In this document: piece after piece, positions 1-8,750 of the stretch
How positions within the stretch are numbered: position 1 is the first letter of the stretch
How the letters are laid out: the number at the start of each line of letters is the position of its first letter
DNA from: Candidatus Riflebacteria bacterium HGW-Riflebacteria-1
GTDB lineage: Bacteria; Muiribacteriota; Ozemobacteria; Ozemobacterales; Ozemobacteraceae
Reading direction: 5' to 3'
Assembly: GCA_002839445.1 (NCBI GenBank)
Contig: PGYB01000007.1
Span: 1-64,000, forward strand
DNA: 64,000 bases
The notes under the pieces: model-generated
What the model was told of the DNA's origin: nothing
Database searches by the model: none
Seen by the model: only the letters and a program-made list of their open reading frames with translations
Program-made: the position numbers and the translations under genes

Positions 1-29
1 CTTTCTACCTGAAGCTTATCGGTAGAAAG
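1..29. repeat. Perfect 9-bp hairpin at the window edge
   Basis: The arms CTTTCTACC (1-9) and GGTAGAAAG (21-29) are exact inverted repeats around an 11-nt loop. No T-run follows, so it is not a clear terminator. It may belong to the end of a gene left of the window or to an intergenic repeat. The stretch 1-327 has no supportable gene; it holds this hairpin, two more at 65-90 and 116-137, a fragment of the AATCTGCGG repeat family near 208-245, and the pap terminator. Confidence 0.5.
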
Positions 30-64
30 CTCCTTACAAATCACTGTTCATGGACATGCAGCAC

Positions 65-90
65 ATATATTCACCACAAGGTGAATATAT
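65..90. repeat. Perfect 11-bp hairpin, loop ACAA
   Basis: ATATATTCACC (65-75) pairs exactly with GGTGAATATAT (80-90). The symmetry and AT-rich ends could be an operator or a transcript hairpin. No gene can be tied to it with confidence. Confidence 0.5.
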
Positions 91-115
91 AATGACAGAA
101 AAGAGCGCAATCGTC

Positions 116-137
116 ATCCTGCTCGAAGTCGCAGGAT
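116..137. repeat. Short intergenic palindromic repeat remnant
   Basis: ATCCTGC (116-122) and GCAGGAT (131-137) are inverted around TCGAAGTC. The surrounding GTCATCCTGCTCGAAGTCGC resembles a dispersed intergenic palindrome common in environmental bacterial genomes. That resemblance is from memory, not from a search. Confidence 0.4.
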
Positions 138-272
138 CTCTCAGAATTAGAACTGCCCGAGCGATTTTACCTCGGGTTGGCACAGTGTTTTCTTCTTCAA
201 AAAAAGGTTTAATCTGCGGCAATCGGCCTGCTTAATCTGCGGATAAGTCTTTTCTCTTCTCGTTTTCCCGGT

Positions 273-305
273 AAAAAAAGAGCCTTTCTTGAGTTCGAAA
301 GGCTC
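273..305 (-). terminator. Intrinsic terminator of pap
   Basis: Read on the minus strand, GAGCCTTTC and GAAAGGCTC form a 9-bp stem (280-305) followed at once by seven T residues (273-279). It lies 22 nt past the pap stop codon, the expected place for its rho-independent terminator. Confidence 0.85.
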
Positions 306-327
306 GATCTTTTTGAGTCTTTGGCTG

Positions 328-1812
328 TCAGTATTTTTTCAGGGCTTTTTCAAGAGCTTTAACCACGGTTTTCAGCGCCTTGATTCTGGCGAAATATTTG
401 TCGTTGGCCTCGATGATAGTCCATGGGGCGTAACTGGTTGAACAGTTCGCCAGCATGTCGTTAATCGCTGACTCGTATTTAGGCCATTTCTCGCGGTTGC
501 GCCAGTCTTCTTCGGTTATTTTCCAGGCTTTCCATGGTGTGGTTTCACGCTCTTTGAAACGTTTCAGCTGCTCGTCCTGGTCGATGTGCAGCCAGAATTT
601 GACCACTACTGCGCCAAAATCGGCAAGATGAGCTTCGAATTCGTTGATCTCGCGGTATGCCCGGCGCCATTCTGTTTCTGAACAGAAACCTTCAACGCGC
701 TCAACCAGAATACGCCCATACCAGCTGCGGTCAAATATCGTAATGTGGCCGGCCTTGGGCATTTCTCTGGCAAAACGCCAGAGGTAATGTCTGGCCAGTT
801 CTTCCTTGGTTGGAGCCGCTATCGGAATAACCTCGTAACCACGTGGGTCGAGATTTTCGGTGAGCCGTTTGATGTTTCCGCCTTTGCCGGCCGCGTCAAC
901 GCCTTCATAGACTATCACCGCTGGTATTCTGTGAATGTATATCTCGTGTTCAAGGTTGCGGATGCGCTTCTGGTAAGATTCAAGTTCTTCACGATAGGTA
1001 TTTTCGTCGAGGGTCTGCGCAAGATCAAGAGCTGAAACCACCGTGACGTTCCTCGGCGTGAGCTTGGTTGCTTTGGCTGCAGCCTTTTTGACGGTTGCCT
1101 GCTGCTTCTTGATTGCAGTTTCCCAGGCATCGGCAAGAGCTTCAAAAACCTTTGTCGTAGCGTATCTTCGATCATGAGCCTCGATGATTACCCAGGGCGA
1201 CTGGCTGCTATTGGTTTTTTCGAGCATTTCTTCAGCTGCTTCGATGTAATCATCATAAGCCTTGTGCTGCTTAAGCTCTTCTTTGCCAATTTTCCATGAA
1301 AGCGAGGGGTTTTTCTGGATATCTTTAAACCGCTTGCCCTGTTCTTTTTTTGAGATGTGACACCAGAACTTGATCATGACGACGCCATTATCAATCTGCT
1401 GTCTTTCGAACGCGAGGATCTCGTTGAATGCCTGCTGGCACTCTTTTTTAGAAACCTTTCCGGTAACGCGTTCGGCCAGAACCCTCTCATACCAGCTTTT
1501 GTCAAAGATGCCAAGTCGGCCTTTTTCAGGCAGCTTTTTCCAGAACCGTATCAGGAAGGGATACATCGCCTCTTCGATTGTCGGCGGATGCACCGGGTGA
1601 ACTTTGAAGCCGCGCGGATCAAGGGGTAACATCAGTCGATTGATTAATGTACCCTTGCCGGCCGCTTCCAGACCTTCAAAAACCAGTGTTGTGGCAATGC
1701 CAAGTTCGCGCATTTTCTGCTGCAGTTCGGTCAGACGACGCTCCAGATCGGGCATCAGTTTTTTGTATTCTTCTTTTTCGAGCTTTTTGCCAAGATCCAC
1801 CATTTCAAGCAT
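328..1812 (-). CDS. pap: Polyphosphate:AMP phosphotransferase, tandem PPK2 domains
   Basis: Transfers phosphate from polyphosphate to a nucleotide (AMP to ADP in characterised two-domain members); cytoplasmic. Two PPK2 domains lie in tandem, each with a Walker A loop (GLEAAGKG at about residues 47-54, GVDAAGKG at about 303-310) and the family's lid/Walker B motif (DKSWYERVLAERV and DRSWYGRILVERV). At 494 aa it matches the usual length of two-domain PAP proteins. The start is placed at 1812 rather than an ATG at 1854 because AGGAG lies 7 nt upstream of it on the minus strand. It is divergent from the polyphosphate operon at 2056 and ends in a strong terminator (273-305). In this class the C-terminal domain is usually catalytic; here both Walker motifs are intact. 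Family assignment is firm, nucleotide preference is inferred. Confidence 0.9.
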   Translation of the reverse strand: MLEMVDLGKKLEKEEYKKLMPDLERRLTELQQKMRELGIATTLVFEGLEAAGKGTLINRLMLPLDPRGFKVHPVHPPTIEEAMYPFLIRFWKKLPEKGRLGIFDKSWYERVLAERVTGKVSKKECQQAFNEILAFERQQIDNGVVMIKFWCHISKKEQGKRFKDIQKNPSLSWKIGKEELKQHKAYDDYIEAAEEMLEKTNSSQSPWVIIEAHDRRYATTKVFEALADAWETAIKKQQATVKKAAAKATKLTPRNVTVVSALDLAQTLDENTYREELESYQKRIRNLEHEIYIHRIPAVIVYEGVDAAGKGGNIKRLTENLDPRGYEVIPIAAPTKEELARHYLWRFAREMPKAGHITIFDRSWYGRILVERVEGFCSETEWRRAYREINEFEAHLADFGAVVVKFWLHIDQDEQLKRFKERETTPWKAWKITEEDWRNREKWPKYESAINDMLANCSTSYAPWTIIEANDKYFARIKALKTVVKALEKALKKY

Positions 1813-2055
1813 TTTTATTCTCCTGTTCAGATCCCTGATTTTGCCGGCGGGCAAGCAATATATGTAATTTAATAAAACCCCGGCGGCCTTAAGAGGTTAT
1901 TTGATAAATATAACATAATGTCTGCGATGTACATAGGGAGTTGCGCGCGGACGTCGGCAACCTGCTTCAGAAGCTTGCGGCCGTTTGACATTTGCGCCAG
2001 AAGATTGTAGATTAACGCTGATGTTCTGCATTCTTGTATCCGGCAGGAAAAGTCG

Positions 2056-2721
2056 ATGGCCGACATAAATTCTCTGCAACCGTCAGATGCCCGGGCAGGC
2101 GATGTTGCTTTGAGCAGCTTCGCAGAAAAGTTTTCGCAGGTTGATCTACGCTATTCACTTCTGAGAAGTGCGCTCTACATTGGCCGTGGTTTTGGCTTTG
2201 ACGAGAACCACGCTTTGCAAGTTACCATGCTTGCACAGATCATCTTTGACTCGACAGTCTCTCTGCACAAGCTTTCTGCCAGGGATCGCGATGTTCTGGC
2301 GGTAGCGGCGATGTTGCACGATATTGGTTCCAGTGTTGGCTTTCGCGGCCACCACAAGAATTCCTGCAGTCTGATCATGAAGTCCGAGATACCAGAATTT
2401 TCACGTGATGATATGCTGCTTGCAGCTATAGTTGCACGATATCATCGCAAAAGCGAGCCAAAGCCCGAGCATGAATTTTATTCGCAGCTTTCGCAGCATG
2501 AGCAGAAGCGCGTGGGCTGCCTCGCTGCCATTCTTCGTATCGCTGATGTTCTCGATCGTGATCATCTGCAGCGGGTTTCGGGACTTCTGGTGCATGCGAA
2601 TGAATTGTCGGTGACTTTAACGCAATCTGGCAGAACCAGGGCCAAGATAGATATTCAGGCCTTTGAAAAGAAGTCACACTTATTTGAAAAAGTATTTGGT
2701 CGTCACGTCAAAATCAGCTGA
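2056..2721 (+). CDS. Stand-alone HD-domain protein related to the Ppx C-terminal domain
   Basis: A 221-aa protein made almost entirely of an HD phosphohydrolase-type fold. The metal-binding HD pair is at H88-D89 (AAMLHDIG), followed by RYHRKSE and RIADVLDR motifs. The same order of motifs occurs in the C-terminal half of the exopolyphosphatase two genes downstream (AAILHDIG, RYHRSSL, RIADSLDN), so this looks like a paralogous copy of that domain without the ASKHA part. It is the first gene of the polyphosphate operon, 13 bp before the ROK kinase, with AGGAAAAG before its ATG. It may hydrolyse or bind polyphosphate or a nucleotide, or regulate Ppx; none of this is shown by the sequence. Confidence 0.8.
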   Translation: MADINSLQPSDARAGDVALSSFAEKFSQVDLRYSLLRSALYIGRGFGFDENHALQVTMLAQIIFDSTVSLHKLSARDRDVLAVAAMLHDIGSSVGFRGHHKNSCSLIMKSEIPEFSRDDMLLAAIVARYHRKSEPKPEHEFYSQLSQHEQKRVGCLAAILRIADVLDRDHLQRVSGLLVHANELSVTLTQSGRTRAKIDIQAFEKKSHLFEKVFGRHVKIS

Positions 2722-2734
2722 AACAGGAGTCTAT

Positions 2735-3703
2735 ATGAATTATTACTGCGGTATCGATCTTGGTGGAACCAAGATTTACTCAGTTCTTTGCGATGAGAGT
2801 GGCGCCATTGTTGCGAGAAGAAAGGTTAAAACCCAGGCCTCCAGCGGATTTGATCAGGTTTTTGCCAATATCATCACCTGCTACGAAGAATTGCTGCAAA
2901 AGGCGGCGCTCGAATCTGCTGCGGTAGTGAAGATCGGCCTTGCCGTTCCCTCGGCAGTTAATGTTAATACCGGCATATTACTGAATGCCTGTAATCTCGG
3001 CTGGAAAAATATACCTCTAGCCCATCTGCTTTCTGAACGGTTGCATAAGCCAGTGTTCATGGATAACGACGTTAACATGGGCGTTTTTGGCGAATACTCT
3101 TTTGGCGAGGCCAGCCAGTTCAGTAATGTGTATGGCATTTTTGCGGGAACAGGCATTGGCGGCGGTCATATTTGTAATGGCACCATAAATCGCGGCAAAA
3201 ATTTTACTGCCGGTGAAGTTGGGCACATGGTTGTAAAAATCAACGGACCAGAATGCAATTGCGGCAACAAGGGCTGTCTTGAGGCGGTTGCCGGCAAGGC
3301 GGGTATGATAAAATACATGAAGAAGCAGGAGGAAAAGCGCGGTCTGAAAACGATGTTGTCTGAGATTTCGCCGGACTGGCGCACGATGGTCGGCTCTTCT
3401 GCTCTCAAGGAATGTTATCAGAAAAAGGATGCACTGGTTGTTAAAGCGTTGAAACGGTCGGCAAGGGCACTTGGCATAGCTGCTGCCGGCATAATCAATC
3501 TTATTGGCGTTGAAGCTCTAATTTTTGGTGGTGGTATAATTGAGGAAATGGGCGACTTAATGATTCCTGGTATCAAGAAAAATGTCGAGAAATACGCTAT
3601 AGCTGGAGGGGCTGAAGGAGTGAAGATAATCATTTCGCAGCTTGGCGACGATGCCGTAGCTCTTGGCTCAGCGTGGTATGCCGCAAAGCAAGAGCTTCTA
3701 TGA
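2735..3703 (+). CDS. ROK-family sugar kinase, possible polyphosphate/ATP glucokinase
   Basis: A 322-aa ROK kinase that should phosphorylate glucose or a related hexose. It has the N-terminal phosphate loop GIDLGGTKI (about residues 6-14), the catalytic DND (about 106-108), GTGIGGG, the GEVGH motif and the zinc motif CNCGNKGCLE typical of ROK proteins. The start at 2735 is supported by CAGGAGT a few bases upstream; an in-frame ATG at 2663 would overlap the previous gene. It overlaps the ppx start by 4 bp (ATGA). Some ROK glucokinases use polyphosphate as phosphoryl donor, and sitting between polyphosphate genes makes that plausible here. Donor and sugar cannot be read from the sequence. Confidence 0.88.
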   Translation: MNYYCGIDLGGTKIYSVLCDESGAIVARRKVKTQASSGFDQVFANIITCYEELLQKAALESAAVVKIGLAVPSAVNVNTGILLNACNLGWKNIPLAHLLSERLHKPVFMDNDVNMGVFGEYSFGEASQFSNVYGIFAGTGIGGGHICNGTINRGKNFTAGEVGHMVVKINGPECNCGNKGCLEAVAGKAGMIKYMKKQEEKRGLKTMLSEISPDWRTMVGSSALKECYQKKDALVVKALKRSARALGIAAAGIINLIGVEALIFGGGIIEEMGDLMIPGIKKNVEKYAIAGGAEGVKIIISQLGDDAVALGSAWYAAKQELL

Positions 3704-5223
3704 GCGAGATAATAACGGTAATCGATATTGGTTCAAGCGCAATAAGAATGTGCGTTGCCGAACATTCTGGCAAAAAGCTGAATCTGCTCGAAAACCTGAG
3801 TCATCCTGTTCCTATTGGCAAGGATACTTTTCGTACGGGTCGACTGTCGCGAGAAACGATCAACGGCTGTATTGAAATTTTGCGTGATTATCGGCATGTG
3901 ATAGAGATGTTCAGGTCGCGCAATGTTGCGGCCTATGCCACCACGGCAATTCGCGAAGCCTCGAATCGTGATGTTTTTATCGATAATGTCCGCAGCTTGA
4001 CCGGCATTGAGGTAGAAGTGCTCTCTCCGGCTCAGACTTCATTTCTGCTCTCTGAGCAGCTGAAGAAAAAGATAAAAGGCAGCCAGTGCTCAGTTGGCTT
4101 CAGCCTTGGCGCCGGCCGCTCCGAGCTCATGGTATTTTCAAAGGATGGGCTGCTCTTTAATGCTTCGCTTGATATCGGGTTCATGAAGATGAACCAGGAT
4201 TTTCGCAAGAATAAATACACCGAAGAATATTACCCGGCCTTTCTGGAAACGACAGTAGAAAATGAGTTGCGCCCGTTTTTGAGTGAGGTTGCCAAATACC
4301 CGACGCTTTCGTTACATGGCACCGGTCAGGAACTTGACGAGATTCGCTTTGTTTTAAACCGCAGAAATCCTGGAGAAAAGAGAAACAGTCTTGCTTTTAA
4401 AGAGCTAACCAAGCTTTACAAAGAGATAAAAAACTATTCGGTCGAAGAGCTATATCACAAGTTACAGATTTCTTACGAATCAGCCGAGGGTATCGTTGCG
4501 ACTCTGGTAACAGCTATTTCACTCATGCGTATGTTCAGAGCGGCTGAGTTGAAGCTTTTCAGGATGCCGCTGGGCGAGTGTCTGCTCAGCAACATTGTGG
4601 CGCGCAAGAGTGAGGATTACACCGAAAAAATGAGTGAAGGTATCAGGCGTTACGTCGAGAATATCGGCACCGCATTGGCATTTGACGTCGAGCATGCCCG
4701 GCATGTCGCTTCATTGGCTCTCGATGTGTTTGACGAGACAAAAAGTCTTCACCTGATGGGTCATACTGAGCGCAATTACCTTCTGACTGCGGCAATCCTT
4801 CATGATATCGGCAACGTAATATCGACGCGGTCGCGTCAGAAACATTCGCAGTACATAGTCAACGCCCAGGATTTTCCCTTTTTTAACGAAGAGGAAAAGA
4901 ACATTATTGGCAATATCGTGCGTTACCACCGAAGTAGTCTGCCAAAAAAGACGCATGTCGAGTTCATGGCATTGCCGCACAAGGCGAGGATGACCGTTAT
5001 GAAGCTGGCGTCTCTGCTGCGTATTGCCGACAGTCTTGATAATAGCCAGCGCCAGAATGTAAAGCATATACGTTTTAATCGTGAAGAGAGCCGTCTTACT
5101 GCAACTGTCGACAGCAGCGACGAGCCGTTTTCGATAGAGAATTCATTTAACACCAAAAAGGATCTTTTCGAAGACTTTTTTGGCATCAAGCTGCAATTGG
5201 CAGTTGAACGGACAAGAAAATGA
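3700..5223 (+). CDS. ppx: Exopolyphosphatase / pppGpp phosphatase (Ppx/GppA) with C-terminal HD domain
   Basis: A 507-aa Ppx/GppA protein that removes terminal phosphates from polyphosphate and may act on pppGpp. The N-terminal ASKHA half has the phosphate-binding motif VIDIGSSAIRM at about residues 7-17, the TTAIREASN segment and the SLGAGRSE second phosphate loop. The C-terminal half is an HD domain (AAILHDIG, RYHRSSLPKK, RIADSLDN) as in long Ppx enzymes. The start is the ATG at 3700, which overlaps the ROK stop by 4 bp; the ATG at 3673 would add nine residues inside the previous gene. Its stop overlaps the ppk1 start in the same way, so expression is likely translationally coupled. Ppx and GppA activities cannot be separated by eye. 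Confidence 0.9.
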   Translation: MSEIITVIDIGSSAIRMCVAEHSGKKLNLLENLSHPVPIGKDTFRTGRLSRETINGCIEILRDYRHVIEMFRSRNVAAYATTAIREASNRDVFIDNVRSLTGIEVEVLSPAQTSFLLSEQLKKKIKGSQCSVGFSLGAGRSELMVFSKDGLLFNASLDIGFMKMNQDFRKNKYTEEYYPAFLETTVENELRPFLSEVAKYPTLSLHGTGQELDEIRFVLNRRNPGEKRNSLAFKELTKLYKEIKNYSVEELYHKLQISYESAEGIVATLVTAISLMRMFRAAELKLFRMPLGECLLSNIVARKSEDYTEKMSEGIRRYVENIGTALAFDVEHARHVASLALDVFDETKSLHLMGHTERNYLLTAAILHDIGNVISTRSRQKHSQYIVNAQDFPFFNEEEKNIIGNIVRYHRSSLPKKTHVEFMALPHKARMTVMKLASLLRIADSLDNSQRQNVKHIRFNREESRLTATVDSSDEPFSIENSFNTKKDLFEDFFGIKLQLAVERTRK

Positions 5224-7313
5224 AGAACAGAAGATACCTGAATCGTGAACTGAGCTGGCTGGAATTCAACTCGCGTGTACTTGAACAGGCGGCGCCCAAA
5301 GATACTCCGCTTCTTGAGCGCCTCAAATTTTTATCAATTTTTTCTTCAAATCTCGATGAATTTTTTATGGTGCGTGTAGCTGGTGTAATGTCGCAGATAC
5401 GGCTTGATTACCGTGAAAAGTATTTGTCTGGCCATCGTCCGGAAGAGATATTTGCCCTGCTAAACAAAAAAATCAGAAAGCTTGTAGATTATGAATACAA
5501 GATTCTTAACAAAGAAATATTGCCAGCCCTGCAAAATGAAGGCGTTTTCTTTTACACCGCAACCAGCTTGCCAGAAGCTTTTGCCATCGATATCAGAGAA
5601 AAGTTTTTGAAAAAATTTCTCATGATTCTCACACCAATGGCGGTTGATCAGGCCAGGCCATTTCCATTCATACCTGGCAAGACCCTCAATATTCTTGCTG
5701 AGCTTTCTTCGCCGCAGCATGATCAGCCTCTTTATGCGGTTGTTCCGGTGCCTGGCCGTGAGCGCTTTTATGAAATTTCTCCGAATAATTACATTTACTC
5801 TGAAGAACTGGTCAGAATATTTCTTAAAGACCTTTTCGAGGGTTACACTCTTGAGAAGTCATGCGTTTTCAGGATTATTCGTGACGCTGAGCTCTCATTT
5901 GACGAAGAAGAAGCCCGCGATCTGCTGAGCGCTATCGAAAGCGAGCTAAGAACCCGGGATCGCGGATACCCGGTGCGACTTGAAGTCGAAAAAAATGCGG
6001 CGCCCGAGATGGTTGCCTTTTTGCATGAAAGATTTGAACTGGCTGACAATCTGACGTATTACACCGAAGGACCGCTCAATGTCTCCGCTTTTATGGAATT
6101 TTACGGCTTGTATGACAACGCGAAGCTTCGCGATGCCAGAATTGTGCCAGTCATGCCGATTGAATTTGCCGGCCGACAAAGCACTTTTGCGATCATTGCA
6201 GCTGGTGATCGTATTCTTAATCTGCCTTACGAATCGTTTTCACCGGTTGAAAAGTTTGTCGAAGAGGCGAGCAAGGACCCTTCTGTGCTTGCTATCAAGC
6301 AGACTCTTTATAGAACTTCTGGCAATTCGCCTATTATTAAATCACTTAAAAGAGCTGCGCAGAACGGAAAGCAGGTAACTGTCGTCGTAGAACTCAAGGC
6401 GAGATTCGATGAGGCGCAGAACATCTCGTGGGCAAAACAGCTTGAAGAGTCTGGTTGCCATGTGTCTTATGGCCTGGTCGGCCTCAAGACGCACTGCAAA
6501 ATGACTCTGGTCGTGCGCGAAGAAGCTCGCGGCATCAAACGTTACGCACATCTTTCTACCGGCAATTACAATGACAAAACCGCCAGGCTTTATACCGATG
6601 TCGGCTTTTTTTCGTGCAGAAATTCATTTGCCGCTGATATTGCCGGCGTTTTTAACTATCTTACCGGCTACTGCGAGCCGCCACGCCGCAAGAAGATCAT
6701 CTCGGCTCCATTTGACCTGCGGCAGTTTCTGCTCGATAAAATAGCTCAGGAAACGAGAAATGCACAGGCGGGATTGCGCGCCGAGGTCGTTGCCAAGATG
6801 AATTCTCTGGTCGATCCCGATCTGATCAATGCTCTTTACGAGGCTTCTGGTGCCGGTGTCAAAGTTACCCTGATTGTCAGGGGAATCTGCTGCCTCAATC
6901 CCGGAGTTCCAAGGCAGAGCGAGAACATCAAAGTATTCAGTATTGTCGATCGTTTTCTCGAGCACTCACGCATATTTTACTTTTATAACAACAAGAACCA
7001 CGATCTCTATCTTTCAAGCGCAGACTGGATGATGCGCAATCTTGACCGCAGAGTCGAGATTCTATTTCCCGTTGAAGATGACGCTATTAAAAAAGAAATT
7101 TTACATCATCTCGAAATTCAGCGATCGGACAATACAACACTGTGGGAGATGCTGAGAGACGGTGAATACCGCCGCCGCCGCCCGGGAAAAGGCGACAGAA
7201 TACGCTCACAACTGGTTCTTGCTGAGTATGAAGCCGAACGAAACATGGTTGAGCGCATTCAAAAGACTTCGCTCAAAAAGAGAAAATCGCCATTCAAAAA
7301 GCGCGAGGACTAA
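5220..7313 (+). CDS. ppk1: Polyphosphate kinase 1
   Basis: Reversibly polymerises the gamma phosphate of ATP into polyphosphate; usually membrane-associated and tetrameric. The 697-aa length is normal. It begins with the characteristic NRELSWLEFNSRVLEQA segment and has both catalytic PLD-like histidines: H425 in GLKTHCKM, followed by YAHLSTGNYNDKTARLYTD, and H582 in RFLEHSRIF. The positively charged C-terminus (KKRKSPFKKRED) is a short extension. It is the last gene of the polyphosphate operon, overlapping ppx by 4 bp. Family assignment is essentially certain. Confidence 0.96.
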   Translation: MKNRRYLNRELSWLEFNSRVLEQAAPKDTPLLERLKFLSIFSSNLDEFFMVRVAGVMSQIRLDYREKYLSGHRPEEIFALLNKKIRKLVDYEYKILNKEILPALQNEGVFFYTATSLPEAFAIDIREKFLKKFLMILTPMAVDQARPFPFIPGKTLNILAELSSPQHDQPLYAVVPVPGRERFYEISPNNYIYSEELVRIFLKDLFEGYTLEKSCVFRIIRDAELSFDEEEARDLLSAIESELRTRDRGYPVRLEVEKNAAPEMVAFLHERFELADNLTYYTEGPLNVSAFMEFYGLYDNAKLRDARIVPVMPIEFAGRQSTFAIIAAGDRILNLPYESFSPVEKFVEEASKDPSVLAIKQTLYRTSGNSPIIKSLKRAAQNGKQVTVVVELKARFDEAQNISWAKQLEESGCHVSYGLVGLKTHCKMTLVVREEARGIKRYAHLSTGNYNDKTARLYTDVGFFSCRNSFAADIAGVFNYLTGYCEPPRRKKIISAPFDLRQFLLDKIAQETRNAQAGLRAEVVAKMNSLVDPDLINALYEASGAGVKVTLIVRGICCLNPGVPRQSENIKVFSIVDRFLEHSRIFYFYNNKNHDLYLSSADWMMRNLDRRVEILFPVEDDAIKKEILHHLEIQRSDNTTLWEMLRDGEYRRRRPGKGDRIRSQLVLAEYEAERNMVERIQKTSLKKRKSPFKKRED

Positions 7314-7397
7314 AAGTTCTAGACAGAATAAACTATTGCAATTGCTCTGTAACAATCGCTAAGGTGAAAGTCAGGTATTATCTTAAGGAGAGGTTGT

Positions 7398-8327
7398 ATG
7401 ACTCGAAAAATGCTGTCTGTTGCTTTGCTGTTTGTTGTTCTTTCTTTGCTGCCGGCCTTTGCTGTTGAGCTTGAGCCGATTCCTGCCGGGGCGAATTTTG
7501 TGGTTTTTGTCAATAACCATGCGGGTCTGCCGCTGGGTGATCTGCTCAAAAGCGCACCCATACCGCCCATGGCTCGGGAGAAACTTGATGAGTTTTTTGC
7601 CGCCACAGCCTTTAACCCGCTCAAGGACATCACTCGTGCCCAGGTTATGGTAAAAAAAGGCGCTACCAAACGCGAAGATAATGCCGTTATCGTGCTTTCC
7701 GGTTCTTTAAACAAGGATAAAATCACCGGTTTTATCAAAAAAACTCTTGGCGAAGGCCTTGACGAAGAAAAAGTCGGTGCTTTTACGCTTTATCAGTCTA
7801 AAGACGGCAAAGGTGGCTTGTGTTTCATTGATGACGCCAAGGTTGCGTTTGGTACATTGGCTGCTGTCAGGGTTTACCTTGATGCTCGCACCGGCTCTGA
7901 TCTCAGCAAAGACTACGATGAATTGAAGGGTTACATCAGTGATAAGGCTTATGCCGCAGTAATGGTTGGCGGCAAAGACTTTCTCAGCGGTGAAATGGGT
8001 AAAAATCGCGCAAGGCGCCAGGCCCGCCAGGAAAAAATGCCGCGAGGCCCAAACCCGGTTGGCAAATGGCTTGAAAACTATCTTTCTGAAGGAGTAGAGC
8101 CGCATGGCGTTTTTGCCCAGCTTCTTGACAGTAAAATCGAAGCCAGATTCCTCTACAGCCGTGGTGAGAGCAAGAAAAATGCCATACAGGCTTCAGTTGA
8201 AGTTATTGACCCCAAGCTCACCATTGAAAAGATGTTCAGTGAATTTTTGAAAATACTTCCCGAACTTCCGGCACCAGAACCGAAAAAGAAGGCCCCTGAG
8301 AAAGCTCCTTCTCCCAATAAGTGGTAA
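7398..8327 (+). CDS. Secreted protein of unknown function
   Basis: A 309-aa protein with a clear signal peptide (MTRKMLSVALLF..., cleavage probably after LLPAFA, about residue 22). AAGGAG precedes the ATG. The mature part alternates hydrophobic and charged stretches with repeated phrases such as VVFVNNHAG and AVIVLSGSLNK, somewhat like periplasmic DUF3352-type proteins, but I do not recognise the family. A basic tract lies near residues 200-215 and the C-terminus is Pro/Lys/Ala-rich. It is transcribed in the same direction as ppk1 after an 84-bp gap, so it probably has its own promoter. Confidence 0.75.
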   Translation: MTRKMLSVALLFVVLSLLPAFAVELEPIPAGANFVVFVNNHAGLPLGDLLKSAPIPPMAREKLDEFFAATAFNPLKDITRAQVMVKKGATKREDNAVIVLSGSLNKDKITGFIKKTLGEGLDEEKVGAFTLYQSKDGKGGLCFIDDAKVAFGTLAAVRVYLDARTGSDLSKDYDELKGYISDKAYAAVMVGGKDFLSGEMGKNRARRQARQEKMPRGPNPVGKWLENYLSEGVEPHGVFAQLLDSKIEARFLYSRGESKKNAIQASVEVIDPKLTIEKMFSEFLKILPELPAPEPKKKAPEKAPSPNKW

Positions 8328-8332
8328 AAAAT

Positions 8333-8369
8333 AATATGAGCTGCCATGACCCGTGTGGCAGCTCATATT
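8333..8369. terminator. 13-bp hairpin between converging genes, probably a terminator
   Basis: AATATGAGCTGCC and GGCAGCTCATATT pair perfectly around an 11-nt loop, just after the stop of the secreted protein. On the minus strand the stem is followed by a T-rich run (TTATTTTTT), so it fits best as the terminator for the minus-strand gene at 8553-8750. It may also stop plus-strand transcripts. Confidence 0.7.
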
Positions 8370-8374
8370 GCCTG

Positions 8375-8552
8375 TTAAACTATTTGCTGGCCAAACCTTT
8401 GGCAAAATTCTATCACACGGGTTTCGGCCAGGCGGAATGTGGTAATCCCGACGATAGCCCATCATATGGCGTATCTCAGAGGAGCAATAATCGATAGCCT
8501 TTTTGGCAAACGACTGGTCTTTGCCAGCGAGCGCTCTTATTGAAAGGCACTT
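8375..8552 (-). pseudogene. Frameshifted coding remnant downstream of the Imm17-like gene
   Basis: Directly after the stop of the Imm17-like gene, and in the same frame, the minus strand continues open for about 30 residues with coding-like sequence (...ALAGKDQSFAKKAIDYCSS). It then needs a frame change to continue as VGITTFRLAETRVIEFCQRF and stop at 8375. Neither part has its own start and ribosome site. It is probably the decayed 3' end of a gene, or one with a sequencing error. No family recognised. Confidence 0.3.
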
Positions 8553-8750
8553 TTACCTGGCCAACGAAAGTCCTGCGATCAGCATAAAAAAGCCAAGCAC
8601 AAAGTATAGAACTCTTGTACCGTCGCGCCCTAACAGGTCTACGAAAAACCTGGCCTTATGGTTATTCATAAAAAAATCGAAGTCTTTGAACGAACAGATC
8701 ATCGTAAACAGGCCAAACAAGATGAACATCCAGCCTTCTGAGTGTTTCAT
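8553..8750 (-). CDS. Small Imm17-like membrane protein
   Basis: A 65-aa protein with two hydrophobic helices (about residues 7-22 and 47-63). Between them lies an aromatic/basic linker, DFDFFMNNHKARFFVDLLGRDG. This arrangement, two helices around an F-F-N-x-(R/K)-x-A-R-F-x-V-x-L-x-G-R motif, matches my memory of the Imm17 family, named for supposed toxin immunity but widespread without toxins. AGGGATC lies just upstream of the ATG. No toxin gene is adjacent, so an immunity role is not supported here. Confidence 0.65.
   Translation of the reverse strand: MKHSEGWMFILFGLFTMICSFKDFDFFMNNHKARFFVDLLGRDGTRVLYFVLGFFMLIAGLSLAR

Noticed and set aside
50..235. 61-aa open frame on the plus strand near the left edge
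   Set aside because: It crosses the hairpins at 65-90 and 116-137 and reads as repeat sequence; no ribosome site.
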